Below, in pieces: positions 1 to 8,864 of a DNA stretch of 64,000 nucleotides. The notes under the pieces were generated by a model that worked only from the letters and a program-made list of their open reading frames with translations, was not told where the DNA came from and searched no databases. Numbering within the stretch: the first letter of the stretch is position 1; each line of letters opens with the position of its first letter. The position numbers and the translations under genes were made by a program. The stretch is from assembly GCA_016865505.2 (NCBI GenBank), contig AP025252.1:1054001-1118000 (forward strand), read 5' to 3'. Source of the stretch: Bryobacterales bacterium F-183. Its GTDB lineage: Bacteria > Acidobacteriota > Terriglobia > Bryobacterales > Bryobacteraceae.

Positions 1-1543
1 CCGATAGCTTATCGATCTCTTCGTCATTGATCGCCATCACATGCTCGCCGGCCTCCGCTGGAATCAACCCCTCGTTCATCCCCCGCCGTACCGCTGCCTG
101 CTCGGTAGCCAATAGACGCAGGCGGGCAAAGCGGATCTCCTCACTCACCATCTCCGGCCTTGCCTGCTGGACGCTGTGGAGCTGGTCTTCCAACTCACGC
201 GTGCGATTCTCCAGTTCCTTCGTCAGCGCTTCGTACGCCGGGTTCGAGATCGCTCGCATCGACCGCAACGATTCGAGTTCCTCGCGCGTGGCGTTGAGCG
301 CGATCTGTTTGGTTCTCTGGAAGGCCAGGACGTTTTCTGACGTCTCCAATATTCCCAGCCACTGCAGCAGCGGCTTCATCGTCAGGCCCTGCACCACAAT
401 CGAAAAGGCAGCCGCGCCAAAGCACAGCGTCAACAGCGTGGCACGATGCGGAAAGTCCTGCGGTAGGCTGAGCGCCAACGCAATCGACACGCTGCCGCGC
501 AGGCCGCCCCACACCAGCACCGGGTTCCACTTGCGGGGCACCGCAGGTCCAAGGCGAGCGCTCAACGGCGTCAGCAAGTACACCGTCAGCGTGCGCCCGA
601 TCAATACGGCGCCGATCGCCATCAGTATCGGCCACCAGGACTCAAGCATTTGCGCCACGTGCACCTCGATCCCGATCAGCAGAAACACCAGGGAATTGGC
701 GAGAAATGCCACGTACTCCCAAAACGACCACACGGCCACCCTGGTCCGCGGGCTCATCCCCGTGAGCGCGCCATAGTTGCCGATAGTGAGCCCGGCCATG
801 ACGGTGGATAAGACGCCCGACACGTGCAAATGTTCGGCCAGCAGATAGCTGCCGTACGCAACGATGGTCGTCAGCGTGATCTCGATTCGAGGCTCGTCCA
901 CATGTGCGGTGATCTTGCTCACCGCAAAGCCAATCACCAGACCTACGACAACGCCTCCCAGCGCGACAACCAGAAAGCGGCGGACACCTTCTGCGGGATC
1001 GAACTGCCCGGTCAGAATTCCTGCCAGGATCAACTGAAAGACGACAGCCGCCGTACCGTCGTTGAACAGGCTTTCGCCTTCCACAATCACCGCCAGGCGC
1101 TTGCTTACTCCGAGTTCACGAAACAGCGCGATCACCGCAATGGGATCTGTCGCGCTGATCAAGGCGCCGAACAGCAGAGAAACCAGAACCGGCAGACCAA
1201 GAAACTGGTGTATGGCAAGTCCGGTAATGGCAGTGGCAGCACCAACCCCAACCACGGCAAGCAATATGATAGACGCCAAATTCTCTCGCAGAGTGCGAAT
1301 GTCGAGGTTCATGGCGGACTCGAACAAGAGCGCCGGAAGGAAGAGCGTAAAGATGATCTCCGGCGTTAACAATTGTGCGTTTCCGGCCACTTCTTTAATC
1401 GGCACGTGGAACAAATCAATTGCAAAACCCGCGAACACCAACGCGATGGTGTACGGTACACGCCAGCGGCTTGTCAGTAGCGCCACTGCAGACACAGCAA
1501 GCAGCAGCAGCAGGACCAGTTCTACGGCAACGGTGGCAGACAT
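1..1543 (-). CDS. CPA1-family Na+/H+ (cation/proton) antiporter, 3' end cut by window edge
   Basis: The minus strand reads open from an ATG at 1543 to the window edge, giving at least 514 residues with no stop. The first ~390 residues are a run of hydrophobic helices. They include an ATDP segment (Asp about 133) and GESLFNDGTA with the Asn-Asp pair at about 161-162, which are the ion-binding signatures of NhaP/NHE-type CPA1 exchangers. After the membrane part comes a charged, helical cytoplasmic tail rich in Glu and Arg, as in bacterial CPA1 proteins with a regulatory C-terminus. The family exchanges Na+ or K+ for H+ across the inner membrane. It is divergent from the MFS gene at 1615, with about 70 bp between. 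The cation specificity cannot be read from sequence. Confidence 0.9.
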   Translation of the reverse strand, partial: MSATVAVELVLLLLLAVSAVALLTSRWRVPYTIALVFAGFAIDLFHVPIKEVAGNAQLLTPEIIFTLFLPALLFESAMNLDIRTLRENLASIILLAVVGVGAATAITGLAIHQFLGLPVLVSLLFGALISATDPIAVIALFRELGVSKRLAVIVEGESLFNDGTAAVVFQLILAGILTGQFDPAEGVRRFLVVALGGVVVGLVIGFAVSKITAHVDEPRIEITLTTIVAYGSYLLAEHLHVSGVLSTVMAGLTIGNYGALTGMSPRTRVAVWSFWEYVAFLANSLVFLLIGIEVHVAQMLESWWPILMAIGAVLIGRTLTVYLLTPLSARLGPAVPRKWNPVLVWGGLRGSVSIALALSLPQDFPHRATLLTLCFGAAAFSIVVQGLTMKPLLQWLGILETSENVLAFQRTKQIALNATREELESLRSMRAISNPAYEALTKELENRTRELEDQLHSVQQARPEMVSEEIRFARLRLLATEQAAVRRGMNEGLIPAEAGEHVMAINDEEIDKLS

Positions 1544-1614
1544 GATGTTCCCATTCTGCGATACTTGCGTATCAAGAAATTGCAATCAATCGTGATACGT
1601 TGGTTCCTTCGCTA

Positions 1615-2865
1615 ATGTCCGTTCCTGCGTCTTCTTCCCGATACCCCTGGTTAGTAGTCCTCATGTTGTGGGCCATCTCATGCTTCAACTATGCGGACCG
1701 GCAGGCTATCTTCTCGGTATTCTCGGTTCTCGAAAAAGAGTTCGGCCTCACCACCGTCGAACTCGGCCTCCTGGGATCCTCCTTCGCCTGGGCCTATGGA
1801 CTCTCGGGTCCCTTAGCCGGCATGGCCGTCGACCGCATGAAGCGCAAAACCGCCATCCTCACCGGACTGCAAGTCTGGAGCTTTATCTGCGCCGCCACCG
1901 CCACCGCCCGTACCTTCCCGCAACTCGTGATGTTCCGCGCGGCGGAAGGCCTTGGCGAAACCATGTACTTCCCCGCCTCGATGTCGATGATCAGCGACTA
2001 TCACGGCAAGTCCACACGATCGCGCGCCATGGGCTTCCATCAAACCAGCGTCTACGTCGGCACCATCGCCGGCGGCTACTTTGCGGCGCTACTGGCGGAA
2101 CAGTACGGCTGGCGCTGGTCCTTCATCGTCTTCGGTGTACTCGGTATGGTGCTCGGCCTCATCCTGTACTTCTTCCTGAAGGAACCGGTCCGCGGCCAGT
2201 CCGACGTGCGGGACGAGAACGTAAAGCCCATCAGCATGAGCGAATTCATTGGGGTTTTGGGCCGTACACCCACTGCACTGCTCCTGATGGGCGCATTCCT
2301 CTGCTCGAACTTTGTCGCCGTCGTCCTGCTCACCTGGATGCCCAAGTTCATTGGGGACCGCTTTGGCCTGAGCCTCTCTGCCGCCGGACTCACCGCTACC
2401 TTGTACGTCCAACTCGCATCGATGGCCGGGTCGGCGTTGGGAGGCTACCTCGCGGACTGGTGGCGCAGCAAATCGCCCCGCGGACGCGCAGGCGTACAGT
2501 GCCTTGGCGTGCTGTGCGGCGCTCCGTTTGTCGCACTCTGCGGGATGTCGCAGTCCGTCACTGTCCTCATCATCGCGCTCACCTTTTGGGGACTTTTTAA
2601 AGGTTTGTACGACGCCAACATCTGGGCGTCGCTCTTCGATGTCATCCGTCCCGAGGCTCGCGGCACCGCAGTTGGCACCATGAACATGATGGGTTGGCTC
2701 GCCGGCGGTGGTACGGCACCCATCGTCATCGGATGGGTCGCGTCGGGAGCAGGCTTGGGACCGGCGATCGCACTCGCGTCCGGCGTGTACGTACTCGCAG
2801 CAGCGTTCCTGCTGGTGGCGATCTTCGTCTTTATCGAAAAAGACGTACAGAAGGTGGCGGGGTAA
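1615..2865 (+). CDS. MFS transporter, probably linked to 5-oxoproline use
   Basis: This 416-residue protein has about twelve predicted membrane helices. The loop between helices 2 and 3 carries the MFS signature region (GMAVDRMKRKTAIL). Its opening resembles anion:cation symporter-like MFS proteins. I chose the ATG at 1615; an in-frame TTG at 1600 is possible. The stop is 8 bp from the start of pxpB and all four genes run the same way, so transport of 5-oxoproline or a related acid is a reasonable inference from position. The substrate is not shown by the sequence. Confidence 0.85.
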   Translation: MSVPASSSRYPWLVVLMLWAISCFNYADRQAIFSVFSVLEKEFGLTTVELGLLGSSFAWAYGLSGPLAGMAVDRMKRKTAILTGLQVWSFICAATATARTFPQLVMFRAAEGLGETMYFPASMSMISDYHGKSTRSRAMGFHQTSVYVGTIAGGYFAALLAEQYGWRWSFIVFGVLGMVLGLILYFFLKEPVRGQSDVRDENVKPISMSEFIGVLGRTPTALLLMGAFLCSNFVAVVLLTWMPKFIGDRFGLSLSAAGLTATLYVQLASMAGSALGGYLADWWRSKSPRGRAGVQCLGVLCGAPFVALCGMSQSVTVLIIALTFWGLFKGLYDANIWASLFDVIRPEARGTAVGTMNMMGWLAGGGTAPIVIGWVASGAGLGPAIALASGVYVLAAAFLLVAIFVFIEKDVQKVAG

Positions 2866-2873
2866 GGTTTACC

Positions 2874-3479
2874 GTGCGGATGGTTTGGGCGAGTGATCAA
2901 TCCTTGCTCGTGCGCGAGTTAGACGACTGCTTAGCGTTGTTCCACGCACTGCATCAGCGTCGCGCCCCCGGCGTCACCGATCTTTCCCCCGCGCGACGCT
3001 CGATCCTCATCCGCTTTGACGCGCGCCTGACCGAGCATGCAGCCGTGGAGCAGTGGGTGAGGCAGGCGTCCGTATCCGGGGTCGCACCATCCCCGGGCCG
3101 ATTGATTGAGATCCCCGTGCGATACGACGGTCCGGACCTTGCCGATGTCGCGACTGCCGCTGGATTGCCAGTCGAGCAGGTCATCGCGCTGCACGCAAGC
3201 ACCGAGTACACGGCGTATTTTCTAGGCTTTGCGCCAGGATTCGCGTACTTGGGTGACGTGCCGGAAGCCATCGCCGTACCTCGACGCGGCACTCCCCGGG
3301 TAGCGGTGCCTGCCGGCAGCGTCGGCATCGCAGGACGGCAGACTGGCGTCTACCCGGCGCGACTGCCCGGTGGCTGGAACCTCATCGGGTCCACCGATGC
3401 CATGATGTTCGACGAGGCGACCGGGCAAACGCTGGTCGAACCCGGCGACCGCGTGAGGTTTGTACCCCGTGCGGATTGA
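2874..3479 (+). CDS. pxpB: 5-oxoprolinase subunit PxpB (KipI / allophanate hydrolase subunit 1 family)
   Basis: This is about 200 residues of the carboxyltransferase C/D (AHS1) family, with typical blocks: DQSLLV near the start, the IPVRYDGPDL region, YFLGFAPGFAYLG, and the final GSVGIAGRQTGVYP and GGWNLIG motifs. With PxpC and PxpA it forms the ATP-dependent enzyme that opens 5-oxoproline to glutamate. The start is uncertain: the GTG at 2874 has AAGG six bases upstream, while an ATG at 2880 would give a spacing of twelve. The open frame extends further upstream inside the MFS gene, but that part is shadow. It overlaps pxpC by 11 bp. Confidence 0.88.
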   Translation: MRMVWASDQSLLVRELDDCLALFHALHQRRAPGVTDLSPARRSILIRFDARLTEHAAVEQWVRQASVSGVAPSPGRLIEIPVRYDGPDLADVATAAGLPVEQVIALHASTEYTAYFLGFAPGFAYLGDVPEAIAVPRRGTPRVAVPAGSVGIAGRQTGVYPARLPGGWNLIGSTDAMMFDEATGQTLVEPGDRVRFVPRAD

Positions 3480-4305
3480 GGTCCTCTCGCCAGGGTCGTT
3501 GACCACCATCCGCGACCTCGGTCAACCGGGTCGCACGCATCTCGGCATTTCGCCCGGCGGAGCGGCAGACTCGGTCGCGCTACGCCTCGCGAATCGCCTG
3601 GTCGACAACCGGGAAGACGCCCCTGGACTCGAGATGACCCTGCAAGGCGGTCGCTTCCGTTTCGGTGCCGATGCTGTGATCGCTGTCACCGGCGGTGAGT
3701 TTGACGCGAGCGTTCCACTCAATACTACCGTAGTAGTACAAGGCGGCTTTGAGTTGAGGATCGCCGGCACTAGGACTGGCGTGCGCTGCTATCTAGCTGT
3801 AAACGGTAGACTTAGCGGCACCGTACGGCGCGGTGAGCAGCTCATTATGGACAGCGCGGCAACAACTGCCGCCCTGCGGAAAGCTACCCCGTACCCCTAT
3901 CGCAAGACCCTGCGAGTCACCCCGGGAGCCGATACGGATGCATTCCCGGACCTGGCCCCCCTCCACCAAACCGAATGGACCGTCAGCGATCACTCCAACC
4001 GCCAAGGCATCCGCCTACTGGGTGACCTCCCAATCATCGGCGCGCCTGGGGGCGGCGTCCAACCGAGCGAAGGCGTGGCGCTGGGCGCGATCCAAGTCCC
4101 GCCGGACGGCCAACCTGTCATCCTCTTCGTGGACTCCCAGACCACCGGCGGCTACCCCGTCATCGCCAACATCGCCTCCGTGGACCTCCCCTCCGTCGCC
4201 CAGTTGCGACCCCGTGACCGTGTCCGCTTCGAGATGATCTCCTTCGCCGAGGCCCGGCGTCTATTGCTCGAACAGGAGGCCTGGATTGCCAATGCCATAC
4301 GTTGA
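3469..4305 (+). CDS. pxpC: 5-oxoprolinase subunit PxpC (biotin-dependent carboxyltransferase-like)
   Basis: This 278-residue protein belongs to the AHS2 / KipA family. The N-terminal block (SPGSLTTIRDLGQPGRTHLGI, then SPGGAAD) and the C-terminal QPVILFVDSQTTGGYPVIA block are diagnostic. I chose the GTG at 3469, giving MRIEVLSPGS, because family members begin this way; the frame also has a TTG three codons earlier. It overlaps both neighbours (PxpB stop, PxpA start), which supports translational coupling and a single complex. Confidence 0.88.
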   Translation: MRIEVLSPGSLTTIRDLGQPGRTHLGISPGGAADSVALRLANRLVDNREDAPGLEMTLQGGRFRFGADAVIAVTGGEFDASVPLNTTVVVQGGFELRIAGTRTGVRCYLAVNGRLSGTVRRGEQLIMDSAATTAALRKATPYPYRKTLRVTPGADTDAFPDLAPLHQTEWTVSDHSNRQGIRLLGDLPIIGAPGGGVQPSEGVALGAIQVPPDGQPVILFVDSQTTGGYPVIANIASVDLPSVAQLRPRDRVRFEMISFAEARRLLLEQEAWIANAIR

Positions 4306-4975
4306 CATCAATTGCGACATGGGCGAGATCGCCGACCTTCACGCCAACGGCACCCAGCGCGAACTCCTGCGTTGGTGTACGTCGGTGAACGTGTCCTGCG
4401 GCGCCCATGCCGGCGACGAGACGCTCATCCGCGCCACCATTGCGGACGCCCAGGCGGCAGGAGTACGCGTCGGCGCCCACCCCGGCTATCCCGACCCCGC
4501 GAACTTCGGTCGCATCGCCATGGACATGCCGCCCGGCGACCTGGCCCGCGAGATCACCCGGCAACTGGTCTGGTTCGGGCCAGACGCGACGCACGTCAAG
4601 CCGCATGGCGCACTGTACAACGTAGCCGTCCACAACAAAGTCGTTGCGGAAGCGATCGCCGCAGGGGTCGCAGCATGGCGTCGCGATGTCATACTCGTCG
4701 GCTTGGCGGGGTCGCCGATGTTGGACGTCTTCCGAGCCGCCGGCTTTCCCGTGTGGGGCGAGGCGTTTGCCGACCGCGCGTACGAACCAGACGGGACTTT
4801 GCGCGCCCGAACCAAGCCCGGCGCCCTGATCTCCGATCCCGAGGCCGCCGCCGACCAAGCCATCCGATTGGCCAGTCGCGGCGACGTCCAAACCATCTGT
4901 ATTCACAGCGATACCCCCGGAGCCACAGCAATTGCTAGGGCTGTGAGGCTTGCTGTGGATAAACTGGTAAGGTGA
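4292..4975 (+). CDS. pxpA: 5-oxoprolinase subunit PxpA (LamB/YcsF family)
   Basis: This protein of about 227 residues starts with VDINCDMGE and contains [31 protein letters not shown] and the late CIHSDTPGA, all hallmark blocks of LamB/YcsF proteins. PxpA is the subunit that acts on the phosphorylated oxoproline ring. An AGGAGG at 4274-4279 lies 12 bases before the ATG at 4292 and 6 bases before an in-frame TTG at 4286, so the true start may be the TTG. The last 4 bp overlap mnmG (GTGA), so mnmG may be transcribed with the pxp genes. Confidence 0.9.
   Translation: MPYVDINCDMGEIADLHANGTQRELLRWCTSVNVSCGAHAGDETLIRATIADAQAAGVRVGAHPGYPDPANFGRIAMDMPPGDLAREITRQLVWFGPDATHVKPHGALYNVAVHNKVVAEAIAAGVAAWRRDVILVGLAGSPMLDVFRAAGFPVWGEAFADRAYEPDGTLRARTKPGALISDPEAAADQAIRLASRGDVQTICIHSDTPGATAIARAVRLAVDKLVR
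4954..4962 (-). other. Perfect DnaA-box sequence inside pxpA end
   Basis: TGTGGATAA is the reverse complement of the consensus TTATCCACA. It lies 10 bp before the mnmG start. A single 9-mer inside a coding region can occur by chance, so I give no origin function to it alone. Confidence 0.3.
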
Positions 4976-6828
4976 CGACGAATTCTCCCCGCCGTTTCGA
5001 TGTTCTCGTGGTAGGTGCAGGCCATGCCGGCTGTGAAGCCGCCCGCGCGTGTGCCCGCATGGGTCTCAAGACGGGGATGATCACCATGAATGCGGACCTC
5101 ATCGCTCAGATGTCCTGCAATCCGGCCATCGGTGGCATCGCCAAGGGTCACCTGGTACGCGAGATTGATGCGCTTGGCGGCGTGATGGGCGAGGTCGCGG
5201 ACGCCGTGGGCATCCAGTTCCGGCTGTTGAACACGTCCCGGGGTCCCGCCGTCTGGTCGCCGCGCGCCCAGTGCGACAAGAAGCAGTACCGCGTCCGTAT
5301 GAAGCAGGTGATCGAGTCCGAACCGAACCTGCGCATCGTACAGGCGGAGGTCGGCGGCCTGATCATCGAGAATGGCCACGTGCAAGGCGTGATCCTGCGC
5401 GACGGCCGGGAGATGCGCTCCGGTGCCGTCATCATCACCACTGGCACCTTCCTCAACGGACTGGCGCACGTCGGCGAGCAGACCTACGAGTGCGGACGAA
5501 ACGGCGAACCCGCGTCGAACCTGCTTGGACACCAACTCCGCCAGTCCGGATTGCACTGGACCCGCCTCAAAACCGGCACTCCGCCACGTTTGGACGCCCG
5601 GTCCATCGACTTTTCCCGCTTCGAACCCCAGGATGGCGACGCGAACCCGACTCCCTTCTCCTTCCTGACGGAGAAGATTGACCGCCCCCAGATCCGCTGC
5701 TATATCGCCTACACCAACGAGCGTACACATGAGGTCCTAAGGCACGGGGTGCCACGCTCACCTCTATATAGTGGACAGATTGAAGGGGTCGGCCCCAGGT
5801 ATTGCCCATCGATAGAAGATAAGGTGGTCAAGTTCCCCGACAAGACCCGCCATCAGATCTTTTTGGAGCCCGAAGGACTCGATACCAACGAGATCTACGT
5901 CAACGGTATGTCCACCAGCATGCCCATTGACGTACAGGAGGCAATGGTCGCCTCAGTCGAAGGTCTGGAGGACGCCGAGATGATCCGTCCGGGGTACGCG
6001 ATCGAGTACGACGCGATTGACCCGCGCGAACTCCACCATACGTTGGAGGTCAAGTCGCTCCCCGGTCTGTACCTCGCTGGGCAGATCAACGGGACCTCCG
6101 GTTATGAAGAAGCCGCCTGTCAAGGCCTGATCGCCGGGATCAACGCAGGATTGAAGCTACAGAATGCCGACCCTCTGGTCCTGAGCCGTACCGATGGCTA
6201 CACCGGAATCCTAGTGGACGACCTGATCAGCAAGGGTGCCGACGAGCCGTACCGTATGTTTACCTCTCGCGCCGAGTTCCGCCTACACCTCCGGATCGAC
6301 AATGCAGACGAGCGGCTCACCCCGTTTGGACGTCGCGTCGGGCTCGTCCAGGACGATCGTTGGGCCATTTTCGAGAAGAAGCAGCGCCAGAAAGAGGTAA
6401 TTGCCGGGCTGTTGGCGGCTACGCGCTCTGGATCGGTTGAAGGAACGGCAGTCAGCGGTACCGAGCGTCCCACTCTCCAGACCTGGTTGCGGCGTCCCGA
6501 AGCGTCCATAGGCGTCCTGAGCAACTGGCTGGAATCACACCTGGGAGATCGCGCAGTCGGCGGAGTACTCACCACCGTCGAGACGGAAACCAAGTATGAC
6601 GGCTACATTCAGCAGCAGATCCGGCAGATGGCGCGCCTGAAGGAGTCCGAAGGACGCCTCATCCCGGCGACCTTCGACTATCGCGGCGTACCTGGACTCT
6701 CGACCGAGGTCGTACAAAAGCTAGAGCGGGTGCGACCCGAAAGCCTCGGGCAGGCGCAGCGGATCCCCGGCGTTACTCCAGCGGCCATTGCGGTGATCGA
6801 CTGCTACCTGTCGATCGCCCAGCGTTAG
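4972..6828 (+). CDS. mnmG: tRNA uridine-5-carboxymethylaminomethyl modification enzyme MnmG (GidA)
   Basis: This 618-residue protein matches MnmG over its whole length. It has the FAD-binding [10 protein letters not shown] near the N-terminus, the [24 protein letters not shown] block, the [17 protein letters not shown] block, [20 protein letters not shown] near residue 370, and the C-terminal helical domain with GVPGLSTEV. With MnmE it installs the cmnm5 group on wobble uridine 34 of several tRNAs. The start is a GTG overlapping the pxpA stop. Many bacteria have rsmG directly downstream; here parS sites and parA follow immediately. Confidence 0.97.
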   Translation: MTTNSPRRFDVLVVGAGHAGCEAARACARMGLKTGMITMNADLIAQMSCNPAIGGIAKGHLVREIDALGGVMGEVADAVGIQFRLLNTSRGPAVWSPRAQCDKKQYRVRMKQVIESEPNLRIVQAEVGGLIIENGHVQGVILRDGREMRSGAVIITTGTFLNGLAHVGEQTYECGRNGEPASNLLGHQLRQSGLHWTRLKTGTPPRLDARSIDFSRFEPQDGDANPTPFSFLTEKIDRPQIRCYIAYTNERTHEVLRHGVPRSPLYSGQIEGVGPRYCPSIEDKVVKFPDKTRHQIFLEPEGLDTNEIYVNGMSTSMPIDVQEAMVASVEGLEDAEMIRPGYAIEYDAIDPRELHHTLEVKSLPGLYLAGQINGTSGYEEAACQGLIAGINAGLKLQNADPLVLSRTDGYTGILVDDLISKGADEPYRMFTSRAEFRLHLRIDNADERLTPFGRRVGLVQDDRWAIFEKKQRQKEVIAGLLAATRSGSVEGTAVSGTERPTLQTWLRRPEASIGVLSNWLESHLGDRAVGGVLTTVETETKYDGYIQQQIRQMARLKESEGRLIPATFDYRGVPGLSTEVVQKLERVRPESLGQAQRIPGVTPAAIAVIDCYLSIAQR

Positions 6829-6844
6829 TGTTTCACGTGGAACG
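6829..6844 (+). promoter_or_regulatory. parS site 1 (imperfect)
   Basis: TGTTTCACGTGGAACG begins right after the mnmG stop codon. It differs at two positions from the perfect palindrome TGTTTCACGTGAAACA and keeps the CACGTG core. ParB/Spo0J proteins bind this sequence and spread from it. parB lies about 0.9 kb away. Confidence 0.8.
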
Positions 6845-6856
6845 TTTCGCGCTTGC

Positions 6857-6872
6857 TGTTTCACGTGAAACA
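6857..6872 (+). promoter_or_regulatory. parS site 2 (perfect palindrome)
   Basis: TGTTTCACGTGAAACA is a complete match to the conserved bacterial parS. It is the middle of three sites with centres about 27-28 bp apart, upstream of parA. ParB bound here would probably also influence parAB transcription. Confidence 0.95.
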
Positions 6873-6883
6873 GGCACTGTCGG

Positions 6884-6899
6884 TGTTTCACGTGGAACA
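6884..6899 (+). promoter_or_regulatory. parS site 3
   Basis: TGTTTCACGTGGAACA has one mismatch from the perfect palindrome. Read on the other strand it is TGTTCCACGTGAAACA, which fits the degenerate parS consensus TGTTNCACGTGAAACA. It ends 31 bp before the parA start. Confidence 0.9.
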
Positions 6900-6930
6900 C
6901 CGAAGAACAGACGACGAAAAACAAGATAAG

Positions 6931-7767
6931 ATGAAGGACATTGTGAGCAAGACGATCGCGGTCACAAATCAAAAAGGTGGAGTCGGCAAAACTACCACCA
7001 CCATCAACCTGGCAGCCTCCCTGGCCGCGAACGACCTTCGCGTCCTCATCGTGGACATTGACCCCCAGGGCAACTCCACCACCGGGCTCGGCGTCGCCAA
7101 GACCCCCGACCTTGCCACCATCTACGACCTTCTGCTCGGTGAGAAGTCCGTCGAAGAAACCGCGCTCAAGACCGAATGCCTCGGCCTGGATATCGTACCC
7201 GCCAATCAGAACCTCGTCGCCGCCAACCTCGAACTGGTCGACGAGACCGAGCGCGAGTTCCGCCTGCGCGACAAACTGCTCGCCGTCAAGGATAAGTACG
7301 ACTTCATCCTCATCGATTGCCCCCCGGCGCTGGACCTTCTCACCTTGAACGCCCTCCTCGCGGCCGACGCCGTCATCATCCCCATCCAGTGCGAGTTCTT
7401 TGCTCTCGAAGGGATTTCCCAGCTCATCGAGACGATCAACGGCGTACGCGAAGGGTTTGATCACAAGATCGCCATCGAAGGCATCCTGCTCACCATGTAC
7501 GACGACCGCGCCAACCTCACCAAGATGGTGGCGCAGGACCTCCGCGACTTCTTCAAAGACGAGGTCTTCCAGACGGTCATTCCCCGGTCGATCCGCCTCG
7601 CCGAGGCCCCGAGCCACGGAAAACCGATCATCTTATACGACGTACGCAGCAAAGGCGCTGAAAGCTACATCCAGCTCGCCAAAGAAATCCTGGAGCGCAA
7701 CCGCAACAAAGAAGCGGCTGCCGTAACGACAAACACCACGACAACGACGAACACCACCAATGAGTAA
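6931..7767 (+). CDS. parA: Chromosome-partitioning ATPase ParA (Soj)
   Basis: This protein of about 278 residues opens with IAVTNQKGGVGKTTTTINLA, the deviant Walker A motif of ParA/MinD ATPases. It has Walker A' VDIDPQGNSTTGLG and Walker B FILIDCPPALDLLTLNAL. ParA binds DNA non-specifically when ATP-bound and moves ParB-parS complexes apart. The open frame extends upstream through the parS sites, giving FHVKQ and FHVEH peptides, but that is parS DNA read as protein. I chose the ATG at 6931; a GTG at 6943 with AAGGA before it is an alternative. The C-terminus is a low-complexity Thr/Asn tail. It overlaps parB by 8 bp. Confidence 0.96.
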   Translation: MKDIVSKTIAVTNQKGGVGKTTTTINLAASLAANDLRVLIVDIDPQGNSTTGLGVAKTPDLATIYDLLLGEKSVEETALKTECLGLDIVPANQNLVAANLELVDETEREFRLRDKLLAVKDKYDFILIDCPPALDLLTLNALLAADAVIIPIQCEFFALEGISQLIETINGVREGFDHKIAIEGILLTMYDDRANLTKMVAQDLRDFFKDEVFQTVIPRSIRLAEAPSHGKPIILYDVRSKGAESYIQLAKEILERNRNKEAAAVTTNTTTTTNTTNE

Positions 7768-8692
7768 CGATAAGCGAAAAGTTTTGGGCAAGGGCATTTC
7801 CGCGTTGCTGCCCTCCCGCTCGGCAGGGAACACGACGCCATCCGCAGCGGCGGCAACAGCGCCTGCCCCAGCCGTAGCTCCCGCCGTGGAAGCACCGCTC
7901 AACGCCGTCCTTGACCTGCCCGTAGACCAGATCGAGCCGAGCCCCCATCAGCCCCGCCATGTCTTCGAACAGACCAAGCTCGAAGAACTCGCTCAGTCGA
8001 TCCGCGAAAACGGCATCATCCAGCCCCTGGTCATCCGCCGCAAACCGAATAGCGACCGCTATGAACTGGTAGCCGGTGAACGCCGCCTCCGCGCGTCCAA
8101 GATCGCGGGACTGGCCAAGGTCCCTGTCATCATCCAGGACTTCGCGCCAGACCGGCTCATGGAGATCGCGCTGATCGAAAACATCCAGCGCGAGGACCTT
8201 AACCCCATCGAACTCGCCATCGCCTACGACCGGCTCAATCGCGAACTCGGCCTTTCACACGATCAGATCGGCCAGCGCTGCGGCAAGGACCGTAGCTCCG
8301 TCGCCAACACGATCCGTCTTTTGAAGCTCCCCGAACCCGTCCGCGACATGGTGCGCGACGGCGCTCTATCCATGGGTCAAGCCCGTGCATTGCTGCCCCT
8401 CGAAAACGCAGCAGAAATGGTGAAGATGGCAGAAAAAGCCGTCGCCCAAGGCTGGACTACGCGCCAGATGGAAACCCAGGTTCGGCTCACCCTAGAACCG
8501 GCCAAGCCCAAGGCAGAGAAGGTCGAATCCCGCCAGGACCCGAACATCCGCTCCGCCGCCCAGGAACTCGAACAGCACCTGGGTACCCGGGTACGCATCG
8601 TGGAACAGAACGAGAACCGCGGCAAAATTGAGATCGAATACTTTTCGCAGGAAGAACTCATGCGGCTGCATGAGCAGTTGTTGGGGAAGTGA
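7760..8692 (+). CDS. parB: Chromosome-partitioning protein ParB (Spo0J)
   Basis: This 310-residue protein starts with the classical GKGISALLP segment. An Ala/Pro linker follows, then the CTPase/ParB domain (DQIEPSPHQPRHVF, IRENGIIQPLVIR, YELVAGERRLRAS, IENIQREDLNPIE), a helix-turn-helix (QIGQRCGKDRSSVANTIRLL), and a C-terminal dimerisation domain. The GERR motif for CTP binding is intact. It is translationally coupled to parA and its target sites lie just upstream of parA. Confidence 0.97.
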   Translation: MSNDKRKVLGKGISALLPSRSAGNTTPSAAAATAPAPAVAPAVEAPLNAVLDLPVDQIEPSPHQPRHVFEQTKLEELAQSIRENGIIQPLVIRRKPNSDRYELVAGERRLRASKIAGLAKVPVIIQDFAPDRLMEIALIENIQREDLNPIELAIAYDRLNRELGLSHDQIGQRCGKDRSSVANTIRLLKLPEPVRDMVRDGALSMGQARALLPLENAAEMVKMAEKAVAQGWTTRQMETQVRLTLEPAKPKAEKVESRQDPNIRSAAQELEQHLGTRVRIVEQNENRGKIEIEYFSQEELMRLHEQLLGK

Positions 8693-8699
8693 AGAAGTA

Positions 8700-8776
8700 T
8701 GGTGCCGGTGGAAGGACTTGAACCTTCGACCTACGGCTTATGAGACCGTCGCTCTAACCAGCTGAGCTACGCCGGC
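8700..8776 (-). tRNA. tRNA-Met (anticodon CAU), CCA encoded
   Basis: On the minus strand 77 nt fold as a cloverleaf: a 7-bp acceptor (with one C-A mismatch at pair 6-67), a D arm GCTC..GAGC, an anticodon stem ACGGT/GCCGT around the loop CTCATAA with anticodon CAT, a five-base variable loop, and a T arm GAAGG-TTCAAGT-CCTTC. The 3' end is A-CCA. The first base pair is G-C, so it is not the initiator tRNA. It is probably elongator Met, but an Ile2 tRNA with lysidine-modified CAU cannot be excluded by eye. Confidence 0.9.
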
Positions 8777-8783
8777 ACACATG

Positions 8784-8808
8784 AAGGGAAGCCGCAAAGA
8801 CTTCCCTT
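8784..8808 (-). other. Stem-loop in tRNA leader
   Basis: AAGGGAAG and CTTCCCTT form a perfect 8-bp stem with a 9-nt loop between the predicted tRNA promoter and the tRNA 5' end. There is no T tract on the minus strand, so a classical terminator for the upstream minus gene is doubtful. A processing signal is possible. Confidence 0.35.
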
Positions 8809-8813
8809 TCAAC

Positions 8814-8843
8814 AGCATACAAGCTATTGTGGGTGTCTGTCAA
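8814..8843 (-). promoter_or_regulatory. Predicted sigma-70 promoter of the tRNA gene
   Basis: On the minus strand a perfect TTGACA (8843-8838) is followed after 18 nt by TATGCT (8819-8814). Transcription would start near 8807, about 30 nt before the mature tRNA 5' end. Confidence 0.5.
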
Positions 8844-8844
8844 C

Positions 8845-8864
8845 TTAGTAATTTACATTACTAA
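8845..8864. repeat. AT-rich perfect inverted repeat over a stop codon
   Basis: TTAGTAAT and ATTACTAA are separated by four bases. The right arm overlaps the stop codon of the minus-strand gene at 8861. It sits directly upstream of the tRNA -35 box. It could be an operator or a weak terminator. Confidence 0.4.

Noticed and set aside
27-1595. Plus-strand open frames in the first 1.6 kb.
   Set aside because: The minus strand encodes an intact CPA1 antiporter through this region, with helices and the GESLFND motif. The plus frames are shadows.
6853-6930. N-terminal extension of ParA with FHVKQ and FHVEH repeats.
   Set aside because: These codons are parS sites read in frame. No family member has them, and a normal ParA start is at 6931.
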